DNA of 16,445 nt from Halocaridina rubra (GCA_037179515.1 JAXCGZ010015171.1:147501-163945), one strand, 5' to 3'; numbered from the stretch's first letter, positions 1 to 11,317 are shown. Numbers and translations: made by a program. The notes: a model not told the origin generated them from the letters alone.

Positions 1-915
1 TGCAGTCTATTTAGATAATCTTGAAGTTTTCTACCATTGTTCTCGTTTCTTACTTTCTTCACAATCTTTGCATCATCTGCAAGCATATTCATGAATGAAT
101 TTACAGACTCTAGTAGGTTATGTACATATATAAGGAACAAAAGTGAGCCCTGTGGAACTCCACTACTAACTCTTCTCTACTCACACACTTGAGTGTCTTA
201 CTCTAACCCTCTATTCTCTTCCTTCTAAGTAAGTTTTTATCCATTCCAAGACATTTTCACCTATTCTAGCCATTGATTGCAGCTTCTTAATAAGTGTCCC
301 GTGTGGGACTGCGCCAAATGCTTTCTGGAAGTCTATTAATATGCAATCTGCCCCGCCCTCTCTCTTCTGTAAGATTCGGCTTACCTAATCATAAAATTCT
401 AATGAGTTTGTTGCTATTGATCTACCTTCTCTGAAACCATGTTGTCTCACTGACAAAAAGTTGAAAGTTTCCAAGTGAAGAGAGATTTGTTTCCTTAGTA
501 ACTTCTCCATAACTTTGCAAACTATGCTGGTAGAGGAAACTTGTCTATAGTTTAGAGCCGCATCCCTCCTTCCCTTTTAGAAGATAGGTATCACGTTCGC
601 ATGTTTCCAGCATCTTGGAATCTCCCCTGACTCCAGCTACTTTTTATTTATGATACTTAGTGCCACTGATATTGAGTTTGCGCATTTTTTAAGTACTTGA
701 GGGGATATATCATAAGGACCTGTAGCTTTATGGACATCTAACTTCATCAGCGCTTTGCATACCTCTGTGGCTGAAAGGATGATGTTCTCTAATGCCGGTC
801 CATGAGCTTCTATCTCTGCAATCTGAGGGGGTGGGGTAATTTCTTACTGTAAACACTGACTGAAACTGCCTGTTTAATTCTTTGCAGATCTCTTCATCCG
901 TCTCAGTGATGTTTC
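1..915 (-). pseudogene. Degenerate LINE (CR1/Jockey-type) reverse transcriptase fragment
   Basis: Read on the minus strand this is the reverse-transcriptase domain of a non-LTR retrotransposon, an enzyme that copies the element's RNA into DNA at a nicked target. From N to C: a linker block resembling 'EICKELNRQFQSVFTV' (about 850-900), 'KATGP.DISP.VLKKCA' (about 661-729), 'NYRQVSSTSIVCKVMEKLL' (about 500-560), 'DFQKAFGAVPHG' (298-333), 'GVPQGS' (144-161) and the catalytic 'ADDA' of the palm (69-80). The order matches CR1/Jockey-group elements. It is dead: there are in-frame stops (for example after 'YLEGRE'), a frame change between the KAF and GVPQGS blocks, and about four residues missing after GVPQGS. 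It runs off the left edge and stops at the (GA)n tract on the right. The clade is judged by eye. Confidence 0.9.
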
Positions 916-918
916 CAT

Positions 919-1059
<141 letters not shown>

Positions 1060-1101
1060 GTTAATTTTCAACTGTAGAGTATTGCACACAATTAACACAT
1101 C

Positions 1102-1184
<83 letters not shown>
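1102..1184. repeat. (TAA)n microsatellite
   Basis: About 27 near-perfect TAA units lie 46 bp after the (GA)n tract. The spacer between them shows nothing recognisable. Confidence 0.97.
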
Positions 1185-2169
1185 TTGGTCAGTTCAATTT
1201 ACTTGAGGAAGTGAGAATTCTCTGCCTCCCATAGTTCGTTCTCTCTTTCCCTCTTTTACTCTTTTTCTTCCTTTCTTGGAGACTGGTTGGTTATATCCAT
1301 TGGAAGAAGTGAGCTTCCTCTTCCTCCAACGATTCACTCTCGCTTTTGGTCTCATTGGGACTTCGTTTTTTGATGAAAAAAAGTGCACCAAGAATTCTGC
1401 CTTTATCCTTACTAGCGGTGGATTGGGTTAATTAAACCTTGTAATATAATTCAAAAAAATTCGGTCTTTAAATATCTTATAAACCTTTCATATCTTGAAA
1501 GTTGGCTTATCTCCCATGTGTGTGTGTATGTGCGTGTATGCTTGTGTGAGTTTTCCGATAAGTTGGATAACATAATGTTGATTTCATTGTAATTTTAAAA
1601 GTTGCTTTGTGTTGAACATTGCCGATACCTGTAATCATATTTTTTTCTTTGGTCGAAATCTTGTTCTACCTATTAATACAGATCTTATACAATACACAAC
1701 ACACCACTTTAGTATTTGTTTATTACAAATACATATGTATTAAAACTAAATGCAATAAAATATTTTCATTAAATCAAATTTAATAAAAGATAATACAAAT
1801 ATTTCACTTTCAGGACATTCGATCATATTACCTGTGAGATAAAAGTCACGATAAACTCATATTAAACACGTAATATTGGGTGATCCATTCATTTAAAAGT
1901 GGTTTTAGGAATGATCTCAATTTCACAAAAATAAAAATATATACCGAGCTAAAGAGCACGGATTTATTTATTTATTTATTAATTAAACTTCTTTTAAAAT
2001 CAGTTTACGAAGAGTTTGATATGTCTTTTCCATTATTATTATTCTTTTTATTCATTTTCTGTTTTCTGTTTTCCACTTAAAAAGGAAAAAAAAACAATAA
2101 AAGAAATACAAATTTGAAAGCATAAAAACTTATAAAGCTGAATAAGGAAATCAATTTATAAGAGATTTA
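1185..2169. other. Unannotated AT-rich spacer
   Basis: I see no gene here. It contains a decayed TG-rich stretch (about 1517-1548), AT-rich runs and short open frames without recognisable motifs (for example 1194-1391 minus and 1880-2080 plus), which I regard as chance. Confidence 0.6.
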
Positions 2170-2401
2170 GGCCCGATTTCTTAAACAGTGTAAACCCAGG
2201 ACACCATATTGTTAGTTAGCTAAACACACACAAATGAATTTCATGAACGCATCTGCTGCGGTTCTGTGTATGGCTAGGATCCTACGGGCGATCTTAGCCA
2301 TACACAGAACCGCGTCAGATGCGTTTATGAAATCCATTTGTGTGTGTCTAGCTAACTAACAATATAGTATCCTAGGTTTACACTGTTTAAGAAATCGGGC
2401 C
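2170..2401. mobile_element. Foldback MITE, copy 1
   Basis: A 232-bp near-perfect palindrome. It opens with GGCCCGATTTC and closes with GAAATCGGGCC, with arms of roughly 105 bp that include TTGTTAGTTAGC, a CACACACA stretch and GCATCTG. The centre (around 2275-2300) is a short unpaired loop near GGATCCTACGGGCGATC. There is no coding capacity, so mobility would depend on a transposase elsewhere. AAGAGAT occurs just outside both ends (2160-2166 and 2403-2409) and could be a target-site duplication, but this is not confirmed because copy 2 lacks one. A homologous copy at 10670-10905 shows that this is a dispersed family. RNA from it would form a long hairpin. Confidence 0.92.
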
Positions 2402-3157
2402 AAAGAGATGAATATAATAGATAGTAAGGTGTTGAAGAAAGCGGAGATAATGACAACAGTCTCAATATGCGAGACAGAAGGTGCTCTGTTTGGAATGAGT
2501 TGTAATGGTTAGTGGTAAAAGAACGGAAGCAGACTTTATTATATCAATGATCCTGAAGATATCTAATGCAATATTTTCAGTGTGAAGATGCTGCTTGATT
2601 TTGTTTGTTCTGACAGAGTAGGTAGGACATGATTTATTTTCATGCATTAAGGAAGGAAAGTAGTGTACGGGTACTAGGTAAACCCCCTTTGCTCGTAATT
2701 TAATGCTATTTTTTTTTAACTTCTACTATTCTTTTTTTTTGCTAATTTTTGTATTGTCTCTTATCCACCTGTAAAACTTCTCTTTTCTCTGGGTTGGTGT
2801 TCTTGTATGAAGAATAGTTTTTAGTCGTTTTGCTTACAAAACAGCAGTGCCCTTTGGATATCTAGAAATATGTAATCTGCCTAACATTTCCCGTTTTTGC
2901 ATTACATGTTAATATAATGATAATTTATAGTTTCTCGAAAATTACTCTGCTACTCTCCAGGTGTTCAACTATACAATTTTTAATTAACTTTTCTCTGACC
3001 TTTCAAATAATGCTTGTGATTATCTCGGGACTGAAAGTCAGCGAAGAATCTTTGCTATCTGGTCCCTTTTTATAAACTGTCGTTGTGTTACTGCATTGGC
3101 ACTTTTTGAAGTTCCATGACGCCCTTGAGAAATTCAAGGTAATTGCTGAACTATTTG
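2402..3157. other. Unannotated spacer
   Basis: There is no supported gene. The minus-strand frame at 2462-2647 has no recognisable domain. Several T-runs occur (around 2709 and 2732). Confidence 0.6.
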
Positions 3158-3227
3158 GAAGAAGAAGAAGAAGAAGAAGAAGCAGAAGAAGAAGAAGAAG
3201 AAGAAGAAGCAGAAGAAGAAGAAGAGA
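3158..3227. repeat. (GAA)n microsatellite with GCA variants
   Basis: About 70 bp of GAA units interrupted by two GCA variants. The apparent Glu-rich or Leu-rich proteins on the two strands here are repeat artefacts. Confidence 0.95.
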
Positions 3228-3440
3228 GTATCTCGGTGATGGACGCACGTCCAGCATCTCTTAGGAAACGTCATCGAATCGTGTTCACACCTTGGAATCA
3301 TCGGTCGTTTTCCATCTTATTTCATCATTTTTCAACTTGATTGAACTGTCAAGGACACCTAATTTAAATGTTTGTTTAGATTACTCTTTAATGGTTCATT
3401 CGATAGCGTCTCTTTTTCCAAAATTCAAAAGTACACCAGT

Positions 3441-3506
3441 ATCTATCTATCTATCTATCTATTTATTTATCTATCTACCTATCTATCTATCTATCTATCT
3501 ATCTAC

Positions 3507-3548
<42 letters not shown>

Positions 3549-3551
3549 CTA
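3441..3551. repeat. (TCTA)n microsatellite
   Basis: About 27 tetranucleotide units, with TTTA variants at 3459-3477 and ACCT variants. The variant block CTATTTATTTATCTATCTA (3459-3477) recurs as its exact reverse complement at 4476-4494, on the far side of the large (TA)n tract. Confidence 0.97.
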
Positions 3552-3619
3552 TGTGCTTTGGTACGCTTGGAAACAGAAGAGCTACCAAATAAACCATTAA
3601 ACTGTTACCTAACCATAAA

Positions 3620-4499
<880 letters not shown>

Positions 4500-5234
4500 G
4501 CAATCCACACTTAGAAAGGATTAATAGATGAAATTTATAAAAAAGTAATGGGTACTCTAATATATCTAAATAGGGTAAAAGACTCATTTGAAACATCAAC
4601 TCGTATAATAATTGTCCAGTCCTTAGCTATGAGTTTAATTAATTACTGTCTCAAAGTTTGGGGATGTACAAATAAGACTCAATTACAAAGAATACAAAAG
4701 TTACAAAACTTTGCAGCACGAGTGGCTGTTGGCAATGTAAGAAAATACGAGCACATCTCTCCTGTTTTAAAAGATCTAGAATGGATAAAGATTAGAGATA
4801 AATATGTTTTTGATATATGTACCTTTGTTTTTAATATACTAAGAAACAATCTTCCTGATTGCTTGTATAATTTTTCTACAGTAAGCTCAGTTACCGGGTT
4901 AACTACCCGTCAAGGGGAAGATTTATTAGTACGAAGGTCTAAAACTGATATTGGCTCAAGAGATATAAACATTCGTGGACCTCATTTATATAATCAGCTT
5001 CCCAGAGAACTAAGAAATGCTGGTTCAGTGTATACTTTTAAATATAATCTTAAGAAGTTACTCTTAAAGGAAGATTTTACTTGTAATTTTTAATAGTACA
5101 CTCATATTTATGATTTGTTTGTTTTAGTATGTCTATATCGTACACCACAGATGTCTATCTGGAATATATATGCATCTTATTTGAATACCCAATGTACATT
5201 GGAAATAAAGATTTATTATTATTATTATTATTAT
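4500..5234 (+). mobile_element. 5'-truncated LINE insertion with (ATT)n tail
   Basis: This is the 3' end of a non-LTR retrotransposon on the plus strand. It holds the C-terminal part of the ORF, a 3' UTR of about 110 bp (5094-5203), a polyadenylation signal AATAAA at 5204-5209, and a terminal (TTA)n run at about 5213-5234. The 5' end is cut off at the (TAGA)n repeat, as expected for incomplete target-primed reverse transcription or insertion into a microsatellite. The uninterrupted coding part suggests a fairly recent insertion. No target-site duplication could be recognised next to the simple repeats. Confidence 0.88.
4515..5093 (+). CDS. C-terminal fragment of LINE ORF2 (post-RT domain)
   Basis: The open frame starts after a stop at 4512-4514. 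A methionine at 4548 would give 181 residues, but coding similarity appears to continue upstream ('[11 protein letters not shown]'), so that ATG is internal. The pattern is that of the region after the reverse-transcriptase palm in arthropod LINE proteins: '[11 protein letters not shown]', then '[17 protein letters not shown]', then a segment ending in '[15 protein letters not shown]' and 'FKYNLKKLL' before the stop. No RT catalytic residues are present because that part is truncated. The frame is clean over about 190 codons, unlike the stop-ridden LINE copies elsewhere in the window. It is not a host gene, and expression from this truncated copy is unlikely. Confidence 0.88.
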   Translation, partial: KGLIDEIYKKVMGTLIYLNRVKDSFETSTRIIIVQSLAMSLINYCLKVWGCTNKTQLQRIQKLQNFAARVAVGNVRKYEHISPVLKDLEWIKIRDKYVFDICTFVFNILRNNLPDCLYNFSTVSSVTGLTTRQGEDLLVRRSKTDIGSRDINIRGPHLYNQLPRELRNAGSVYTFKYNLKKLLLKEDFTCNF

Positions 5235-5365
5235 ATAATATAAACAGCAGGGGCTAAAAATTTTCAAGCTTCACCGGGCCTCATCAGGAGGAGGGTGATA
5301 ATTTTGAGCATCTGTTGTATATATTATTCCTTTCTAAGTGTTTATTGATTTATCTGTTTATGAAT

Positions 5366-5554
<189 letters not shown>

Positions 5555-5836
5555 GATTAATTTTTACAACGACCGGAACTTGATCCTAGGACACATAATT
5601 ACTGTGCCAAGGCGCTATCAACGACACCACAGAAGGTCTTAAAAGGGAAACAAACCTTGCATCTTGATCTGCTATACTAGGAATAAAACGCATTCTATCT
5701 GAATGGCACTCTGTTCAAATTACAGTTTCCCCCAACCTCACTCGTGGCTTAATTTATGCTTTTAATTCAACTCCCAATCAAATTCGGGACCAACAGTGAT
5801 CAAATAAGCACATTACCATATGTGAAACCATGAATT
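5555..5836 (-). mobile_element. tRNA-like ~276-bp repeat unit, copy 1
   Basis: The minus strand carries a tRNA-derived Pol III module: a box A-like sequence at 5618-5629 (TGGTGTCGTTGA) and a box B-like sequence at 5576-5586 (GGATCAAGTTC), with normal tRNA-like spacing. The rest of the unit is unrelated to tRNA and contains ATTCAACTCCCAATC and TTACCATATGTG (plus-strand reading). The unit enters (TA)n at its left edge through AATTAATCATATAT (minus strand). It is followed head-to-tail by copy 2, with the box B sequences 276 bp apart. Box A is degenerate here, so this copy may be inactive. It could be a SINE or a tRNA-containing satellite; I cannot name the family. Confidence 0.78.
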
Positions 5837-6074
5837 ATTTTAATCCTACCGGGACTTGAACCTAGGACATATAATTGCTGTGCCAAGGCGCTACCAACTA
5901 CACTGCAGAAGGCCTTAAACAGAAAAAAACCTTACACCTTTATCTGTTATACTAGGAATGAACGCATTCTATCTGAATGCCACTCTGTTCATATTGGAGT
6001 TTCCTCTAACCTCACTCGTGGCTTCATTTTCGCATTTAATTCAACTCCCAATCTCATTCGGGATCAACAATAAT
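5837..6074 (-). mobile_element. tRNA-like ~276-bp repeat unit, copy 2 (truncated)
   Basis: The second tandem copy. On the minus strand it has a box A-like TGCAGTGTAGTTGG (5894-5907) and box B GGTTCAAGTCC (5852-5862, a good match to the GGTTCRANNCC consensus). The internal region matches copy 1, including ACTAGGAAT, CCTCACTCGTGG and CATTCGGGA. It breaks off at CAACAATAAT, where (TCC)n/(TTC)n begins, whereas complete units continue CAAATAAG. An open frame crosses this junction from 5958 into the trinucleotide array and has no coding meaning. Confidence 0.8.
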
Positions 6075-6352
6075 CTCCTCCTCCTCCTCCTCCTCCTCCT
6101 CCTCCTTCTTCTTCTTCTTCTTCTTCTTCTTCTTCTTCTTCTTCTTCTTCTTCTTCTTCTTCTTCTTCTTCTTCTTCTTCTTCTTCTTCTTCTTCTTCTT
6201 CTTCTTCTTCTTCTTCTTCTTCTTCTTCTTCTTCTTCTTCTTCTTCTTCTTCTTCTTCTTCTTCTTCTTCTTCTTCTTCTTCTTCTTCTTCTTCTTCTTC
6301 TTCTTCTTCTTCTTCTTCTTCTTCTTCTTCTTCTTCTTCTTCTTCTTCTTCT

Positions 6353-6428
<76 letters not shown>

Positions 6429-6553
6429 CTTCTTCTTCTTCTTCTTCTTCTTCTTCTTCTTCTTCTTCTTCTTCTTCTTCTTCTTCTTCTTCTTCTTCTT
6501 CTTCTTCTTCTTCTTCTTCTTCTTCTTCTTCTTCTTCTTCTTCTTCTTCTTCT
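6075..6553. repeat. (TCC)n-(TTC)84-(CTG)23-(TTC)43 trinucleotide array
   Basis: Four blocks in register: TCC/CTC units 6075-6105, TTC units 6106-6357, a pure CTG block of 23 units at 6357-6425, then CTT/TTC units to 6553. On the minus strand this is (GAA)n with an embedded (CAG)23. The homopurine/homopyrimidine strands can form triplex DNA, and CTG/CAG can form slipped hairpins. The 231-residue poly-Leu frame across it is an artefact of the CTN codons. Confidence 0.98.
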
Positions 6554-7441
6554 ACTAGAGTTGGTTTACAGAATTCAGTTAGTCTATCGATCCATTAATG
6601 GCTTTCTAGGTCTTTCTTTGCTTCTTGTTTTGGTGCATGACTTCTTGTTTTAAATATTCGTACTCTCAAAAGAGAGTTTCCCTAATCCTGTATCTGTATG
6701 CCAAAACATATATTATACTTATCCACTTTATGAATCGTGTAATTATGATTTCTATGTCTATTCCTCTGTTTTCGCTCACAAAGAAGCCAATAAAGCTAAA
6801 ATGCTTGCTCTAGCTTTATTGTTTCTTGTCCAAAGTAAAACATCACTGCAAAGGATTTACAAAATGTCGGATATTCTCCAATATCTTGGTGCTAAGATAA
6901 GCTTTGTCAATGTCTGTCCGTTGTGCCACCCATCCGAATTGCTCTTGTCCTGCTCATCGAATTTATCCTGGAAATATCATTTACAGCATTCATGTTTGCA
7001 TGTCAGAATTTAAAGTCATGAAGGGTGGTATAGCAGCAGTAGTTTCCACTAGAATACCTATAGTACATTTACAGTACGTACTTTTTACTAGCTACGTATA
7101 TTGGTGTTGGTGATGGAGTAAATGTTCATGATATATTTCTGATTTCAGGGACTCACTAGCTAAGAGGACTCTAGTATTTTCCTATTCTTTGCTTTAAGCA
7201 TTAACAATTTTGTATAACAGAAATTTAGGACTGTGTCAATATTGCCTAAATGTCAAATTGGTTCCAGCTTGTAGATTCAGTATTAGGAACATCTGGTCCA
7301 TCAACAGCCCATTGTCTTACAAGAGTTATTTTCTTTTTTAATTGGTAGATCATACTTAATTTTATAAATTTCCAAAACGTTATCTGTGAATACTATATTG
7401 ACCTGTGATGGTTTATATTATCTCCTGACCCTTGTTGGTAC
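6554..7441. other. Unannotated spacer
   Basis: There is no supported gene. Overlapping short frames at 6801-7013 and 6904-7113 contain a Cys/His-rich stretch (CPLCHPS in one frame, CATHPNCSC in another), but I recognise no domain. They could be chance or a very old repeat. Confidence 0.55.
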
Positions 7442-7699
7442 CAATGTACATATATACGTGTTGGTGTGTATGTAATAACTTAATTGTATTTACAATTGTA
7501 CTCATGGGAGAGAGCCATACGCTTGTAAATCTCCATCTCCAGGTCTGCTTCAGTTTTACTCACTGACATTTATTATGTCTGTCCTGAAGACTGTGATCGC
7601 ATTTAGCATTTATTGGTTCTTCACTTTTTAAATTCCAATTAATAACTATTATTACACAAAAAGAATAGTTCCTTACATCCTGCAAAGAAGTTTTCTTGA

Positions 7700-8482
7700 A
7701 AGGCTCCAACCTATGACTATATCAAAATATTGCTTCATGTCCACTTTATCAAAACCATGAAAGAATTCAAAAACCTTTACCATATCCTCCTCTTCCCTCT
7801 AGCTTCGAACAATGATAAGTCTAACTCCCTCACCCTTTACTCATAACGTCCATTATGTATCTTTGTCACAAGCTTAGTGAAAAGAAATGTGTTCTCGGTA
7901 GTTTATCTGTAACTTTGCAAACTATGCTAGACAGTGAAATAGCCTCAGTTTAGAGCTGTGTCTCTCCTTCCCGTTTTGAAGATAAGTACCACATTTGCAT
8001 GTTTCCAGCATCTCGATATATCCCCAGACTCCAGCGACATTTTAAGTACGATGCATAGCACTTTCGATAACGCTTCAACGCACTTATTGATCACATAAGG
8101 GGATCTATCGTCAGGCTCTATAGCTTATGAGCATCTAATTCCATCAGTGCTTTGCATACATTTGTAGTTAAAAATGCTTTGTTCTCTAATACTGCTATGA
8201 TCTCTCCTCTATGCAATATATGGGGGATAGAGTGTTTGCTACTGTAAATACCAACTGAAACTCCTTTTCTCAATTCTTAGCAGATCTCTTCATTTGTCTC
8301 AGCAATGCTTCTGTGTACCCTTTTTAAACTTTGAATCTTTCCTTTGACCTTAAAATTCCCTCCGGCAAAGCGGTGGAAAAGTTAGAGATTCTCCTTAGCT
8401 TTCCTAATAATAACTCTCATAAACCCTCCTCACCTTTCTTCATTTACTTAGGTCATCATTTCTTGCTCATTTGTAATTTTTC
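7700..8482. repeat. Tandem duplication within LINE, first copy (783 bp)
   Basis: This unit holds the C-terminal segment (7700-7941), the N-terminal RT (to about 8330) and a linker segment (8420-8482). Its two ends are matched by the second copy: 7700-7941 by 8483-8725, and 8420-8482 by 8724-8786. Shared landmarks include ATATCAAAATATTGCTTCAT and CTGTAACTTTGCAAACTATG. Confidence 0.85.
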
Positions 8483-8786
8483 AAGGCTCCAAAATATGAC
8501 TATATCAAAATATTGCTTCATGTCCACTTTATCAAAACCATGAAGGAATTAAAAAATCATTCCCATATCCTCCTTTCTCCCTCTAGCTTATAGTAATGCT
8601 GAGTCTAACTCCCCCACCCTTTACTCACAACGTAGATAATGTATCTCTGTCACAAACTTAATGAATAGAAATGTGTTCTCAGTGGTTTTTCTGTAACTTT
8701 GCAAACTATGCTAGTCAGTGAAATAAACCCTCCTCGCCTTTCTTCATTTAATTAGGTATTCATTTTTTGCTCGTTTGTAATTTTCC
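8483..8786. repeat. Tandem duplication within LINE, second copy (internally deleted)
   Basis: The second copy of the 783-bp unit lacks about 478 bp that correspond to 7942-8419. The ends are joined at GAAATAAACCC (8720-8730), where the two parents share a 2-bp TA. The copy then continues into linker and endonuclease sequence, as expected if it is the original right-hand part of the element. Confidence 0.83.
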
Positions 8787-9487
8787 TCAGCATTTATATA
8801 TTTTCATCCCCTATGCTTATTCCAGCAATTATCACCCCTCTCTTTTGCTTTGTTGCCTTCATTATTGATCCATTTCTCACAGTATGCAAAAGCTAACTAT
8901 CCTCTCATATTCCTCACCAAAGATTGTACATCTCCTGTATAGATTTGTTGGTCATTATAGTCCCCAAGTCAATACCTGCAAATGATCGTTAATTTTCCTA
9001 TAATATTCTCTTGGATAGTTCTTTCTCATTCCCTTCTCTGTTCACTTACTCTCAGAGAGAAAATCCTCTATGACATTCTCCATCAACAACACACCGTAGT
9101 CAATTTTTCCCGTAGATGGGTCATATTCAATTTTGAAAATATTCAAGCCTATATATAAAACATTTTCTGAGCAGTGATGTGTTATCTCTTCCCCAGGTCA
9201 TTGTTGGTTCCAGTACATGTTGGTGCAAGAAATTTCCTTGTATGCAGTCTAGAAATCTTGCCCATGAAGAATCTTCTTAAAACCCCCCATAATTAATATC
9301 TCCCTGTCAATGCAATGTTTACGACGGAACTCATAACAGCTAATAAACATTTTTTACTTTTCTCTTGAGTCTCGTATTTGCTAATTCATTGGTTGGTTTA
9401 TATTCTACAGGTGTTATCATAATTCCTAAACCTTTATTTACGAGAGCGATATTAATATTCTTGAAATTACATTCTTTAACAAAATTT

Positions 9488-9705
<218 letters not shown>

Positions 9706-10140
9706 AATTACTAAATTGTAATTACCTAATTGTGCTTACGGGAAAGAGTCCTATGCTCGTAACTCCCTGTCTACCGGTTGGTTGCACTTTTATACTCAAT
9801 GGTACTTATCATATTTGTACTTTAAACTATGACATGAGTTAGCAGTCACTACCTCCTCACTTAGCGAATTCCAATCATCATCTATTCTTACACTAAAAAA
9901 GTACATCCTTACATCCTGCAGAGAAGTTTTCTTACAAAGCTTTAAACAATGACCTCTAGTTCTAGATCCAGCCATATCAAAATTTAGATTCCTATCCACT
10001 CTGTCAAAATCATGAAGGAATTTATAAGCGTCACCATATCCCCCTTTTTTCTTTTAGTTTCGAGTGATGGTAAGTCTAATTCCCTCAGTCTCTTGTTATT
10101 ACTGATATTGCATATTTCTGCCACTAATTTCGTTTTTTGC
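9706..10140 (-). mobile_element. 5'-truncated LINE copy, C-terminus and 3' UTR
   Basis: The minus-strand 3' end of a LINE of the same family as 7442-9489, shown by shared sequence such as CTTACATCCTGCA and AGAAGTTTTCTT (plus strand). The C-terminal coding part lies at about 9796-10125, the 3' UTR at 9706-9795, and the end runs into (CA)n/(TA)n. Coding is frameshifted near 10042-10047 in the C/T-rich run. Confidence 0.85.
9796..9999 (-). pseudogene. LINE ORF2 C-terminal fragment
   Basis: An open stretch of 67 codons with the pattern 'GSRTRGHCLKLCKK', 'VRMYFFSVRIDDDWNSLSEEVV' and 'SLKYKYDKYH' before the stop. The 'F.vR..d.WN.Lp.evV' signature is typical of the extreme C-terminus of arthropod LINE reverse transcriptases. 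Homologous but frameshifted sequence continues upstream to about 10125 ('YKFLHDFDRVD'). The first Met is internal. It is a relic, not a host gene. Confidence 0.85.
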
Positions 10141-10669
10141 CTCTGAATTTTTTTCGAACGTATTTACGTGCTTTTCAAGTGTGGATTCCAAAAAGGGGCC
10201 CTCATATTCAAGCTTATGCCTTGTTATATAATCTTCATCTATTGTCTACCATGCTGTTGGAGCAAGGTACCTTGTGTTGTGGATTAATTAAGAAAAATAG
10301 TCAATACATACTATTATACGTACTATCATATAAATGAGCAAATCTCCATAATGGGGATTGTTAGTGGCACATAAAACGACACTAACATTTAGGTGAGAAA
10401 TAAAATGTAAACTGTGCCATCAAATATATAGTCGATGAGACTATTTTATCATGGTCATAAAAGAAGGAATGTTATAAATAATAGAAGAGAATGAAAAAGT
10501 TCATTACGAGTCTGTTTTTATCATATTAAGAACTAACAAGATATAATGAAATCTTAAAAGATATTTTTGAGTTTGAACTCAGCGAATAGCCCTTTTTGGG
10601 AAGTATTTGTAATGTTTTTTGTCTCTCTTATTGTAAATACACACCTCGGATAATGCTTATCCTGATAAA
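10141..10669. other. Unannotated spacer
   Basis: No gene supported. A 66-codon frame (10137-10337 plus) lacks recognisable motifs. The spacer is AT-rich throughout. Confidence 0.6.
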
Positions 10670-10905
10670 GGCCCGATTTCCTAAACAGTGTAAACCTAGC
10701 ATACCATATTGTTAGTTAGTTAGACACACACAACTGGATTTCATAAACGCATCTGATGTGGTTCTGTGTATAGCTAGGATCCCCCAATGGGGGGACCCTA
10801 CCCATACATAGAACCGCATCAGATGCGTTTATGAAATCCATTTATGTGTGTCTAGCTAACTAACAATATGGTATCCTAGGTTTACACTGTTTAAGAAATC
10901 GGGAC
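10670..10905. mobile_element. Foldback MITE, copy 2
   Basis: A 236-bp near-palindrome homologous to 2170-2401. It opens with GGCCCGATTTC, and its end GAAATCGGGAC carries one substitution against the expected GGGCC. The arms share TTGTTAGTTAG, a CACACACA stretch and GCATCTGATG with copy 1. The central loop differs and contains its own short hairpin, CCCCCAATGGGGGG (about 10782-10795). There is no obvious target-site duplication. The outer arms are well preserved, and most divergence is in the loop. Confidence 0.92.
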
Positions 10906-11213
10906 AAAGACGTTTCTTTCGTTAAAAGTTTTAGGCTCCAAGGTTAAGCCTCTACTTGGTTAGAATTGCATATGTTACTCGTAATTTGTTTTCATCATGT
11001 ATTTGAAATGATATGTCCTTTCAAGGGATTCGAGGTAAAGTGGCCTTCCAAATAATATATGTTTTTTGTTCATATTTAAATACGGGTATAGTATGTTCTC
11101 TTATGAAGAATATATTCATCTAATCACAGCTGATCCTGCTATATAGTTTTTGAGGAATCTATTGTTGTAGTAGGAATACATACCAGTCAAAAAACATTAG
11201 TGTAATTTAATGA
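10906..11213. other. Unannotated spacer
   Basis: No gene, RNA or repeat recognised. Confidence 0.6.

Positions 11214-11317
<104 letters not shown>

Noticed and set aside
1790..1850. Possible splice acceptor (TTTCACTTTCAG then GACATTC) hinting at an exon
   Set aside because: The open frame after it is short, with no recognisable protein and no matching donor. Such motifs are common by chance in AT-rich DNA.
3143..3340. Glu-rich acidic small protein
   Set aside because: A GAA microsatellite with no conserved flanking sequence.
5958..6653. 231-residue poly-leucine 'protein'
   Set aside because: CTT, CTC and CTG all encode Leu, so the trinucleotide array gives an open frame automatically. The ends are SINE-like unit and unique spacer.
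6801..7113. Small Cys/His-rich gene
   Set aside because: Two overlapping frames both look equally (un)convincing. There is no domain, no splice-site support that I would trust, and the surroundings are transposon debris.
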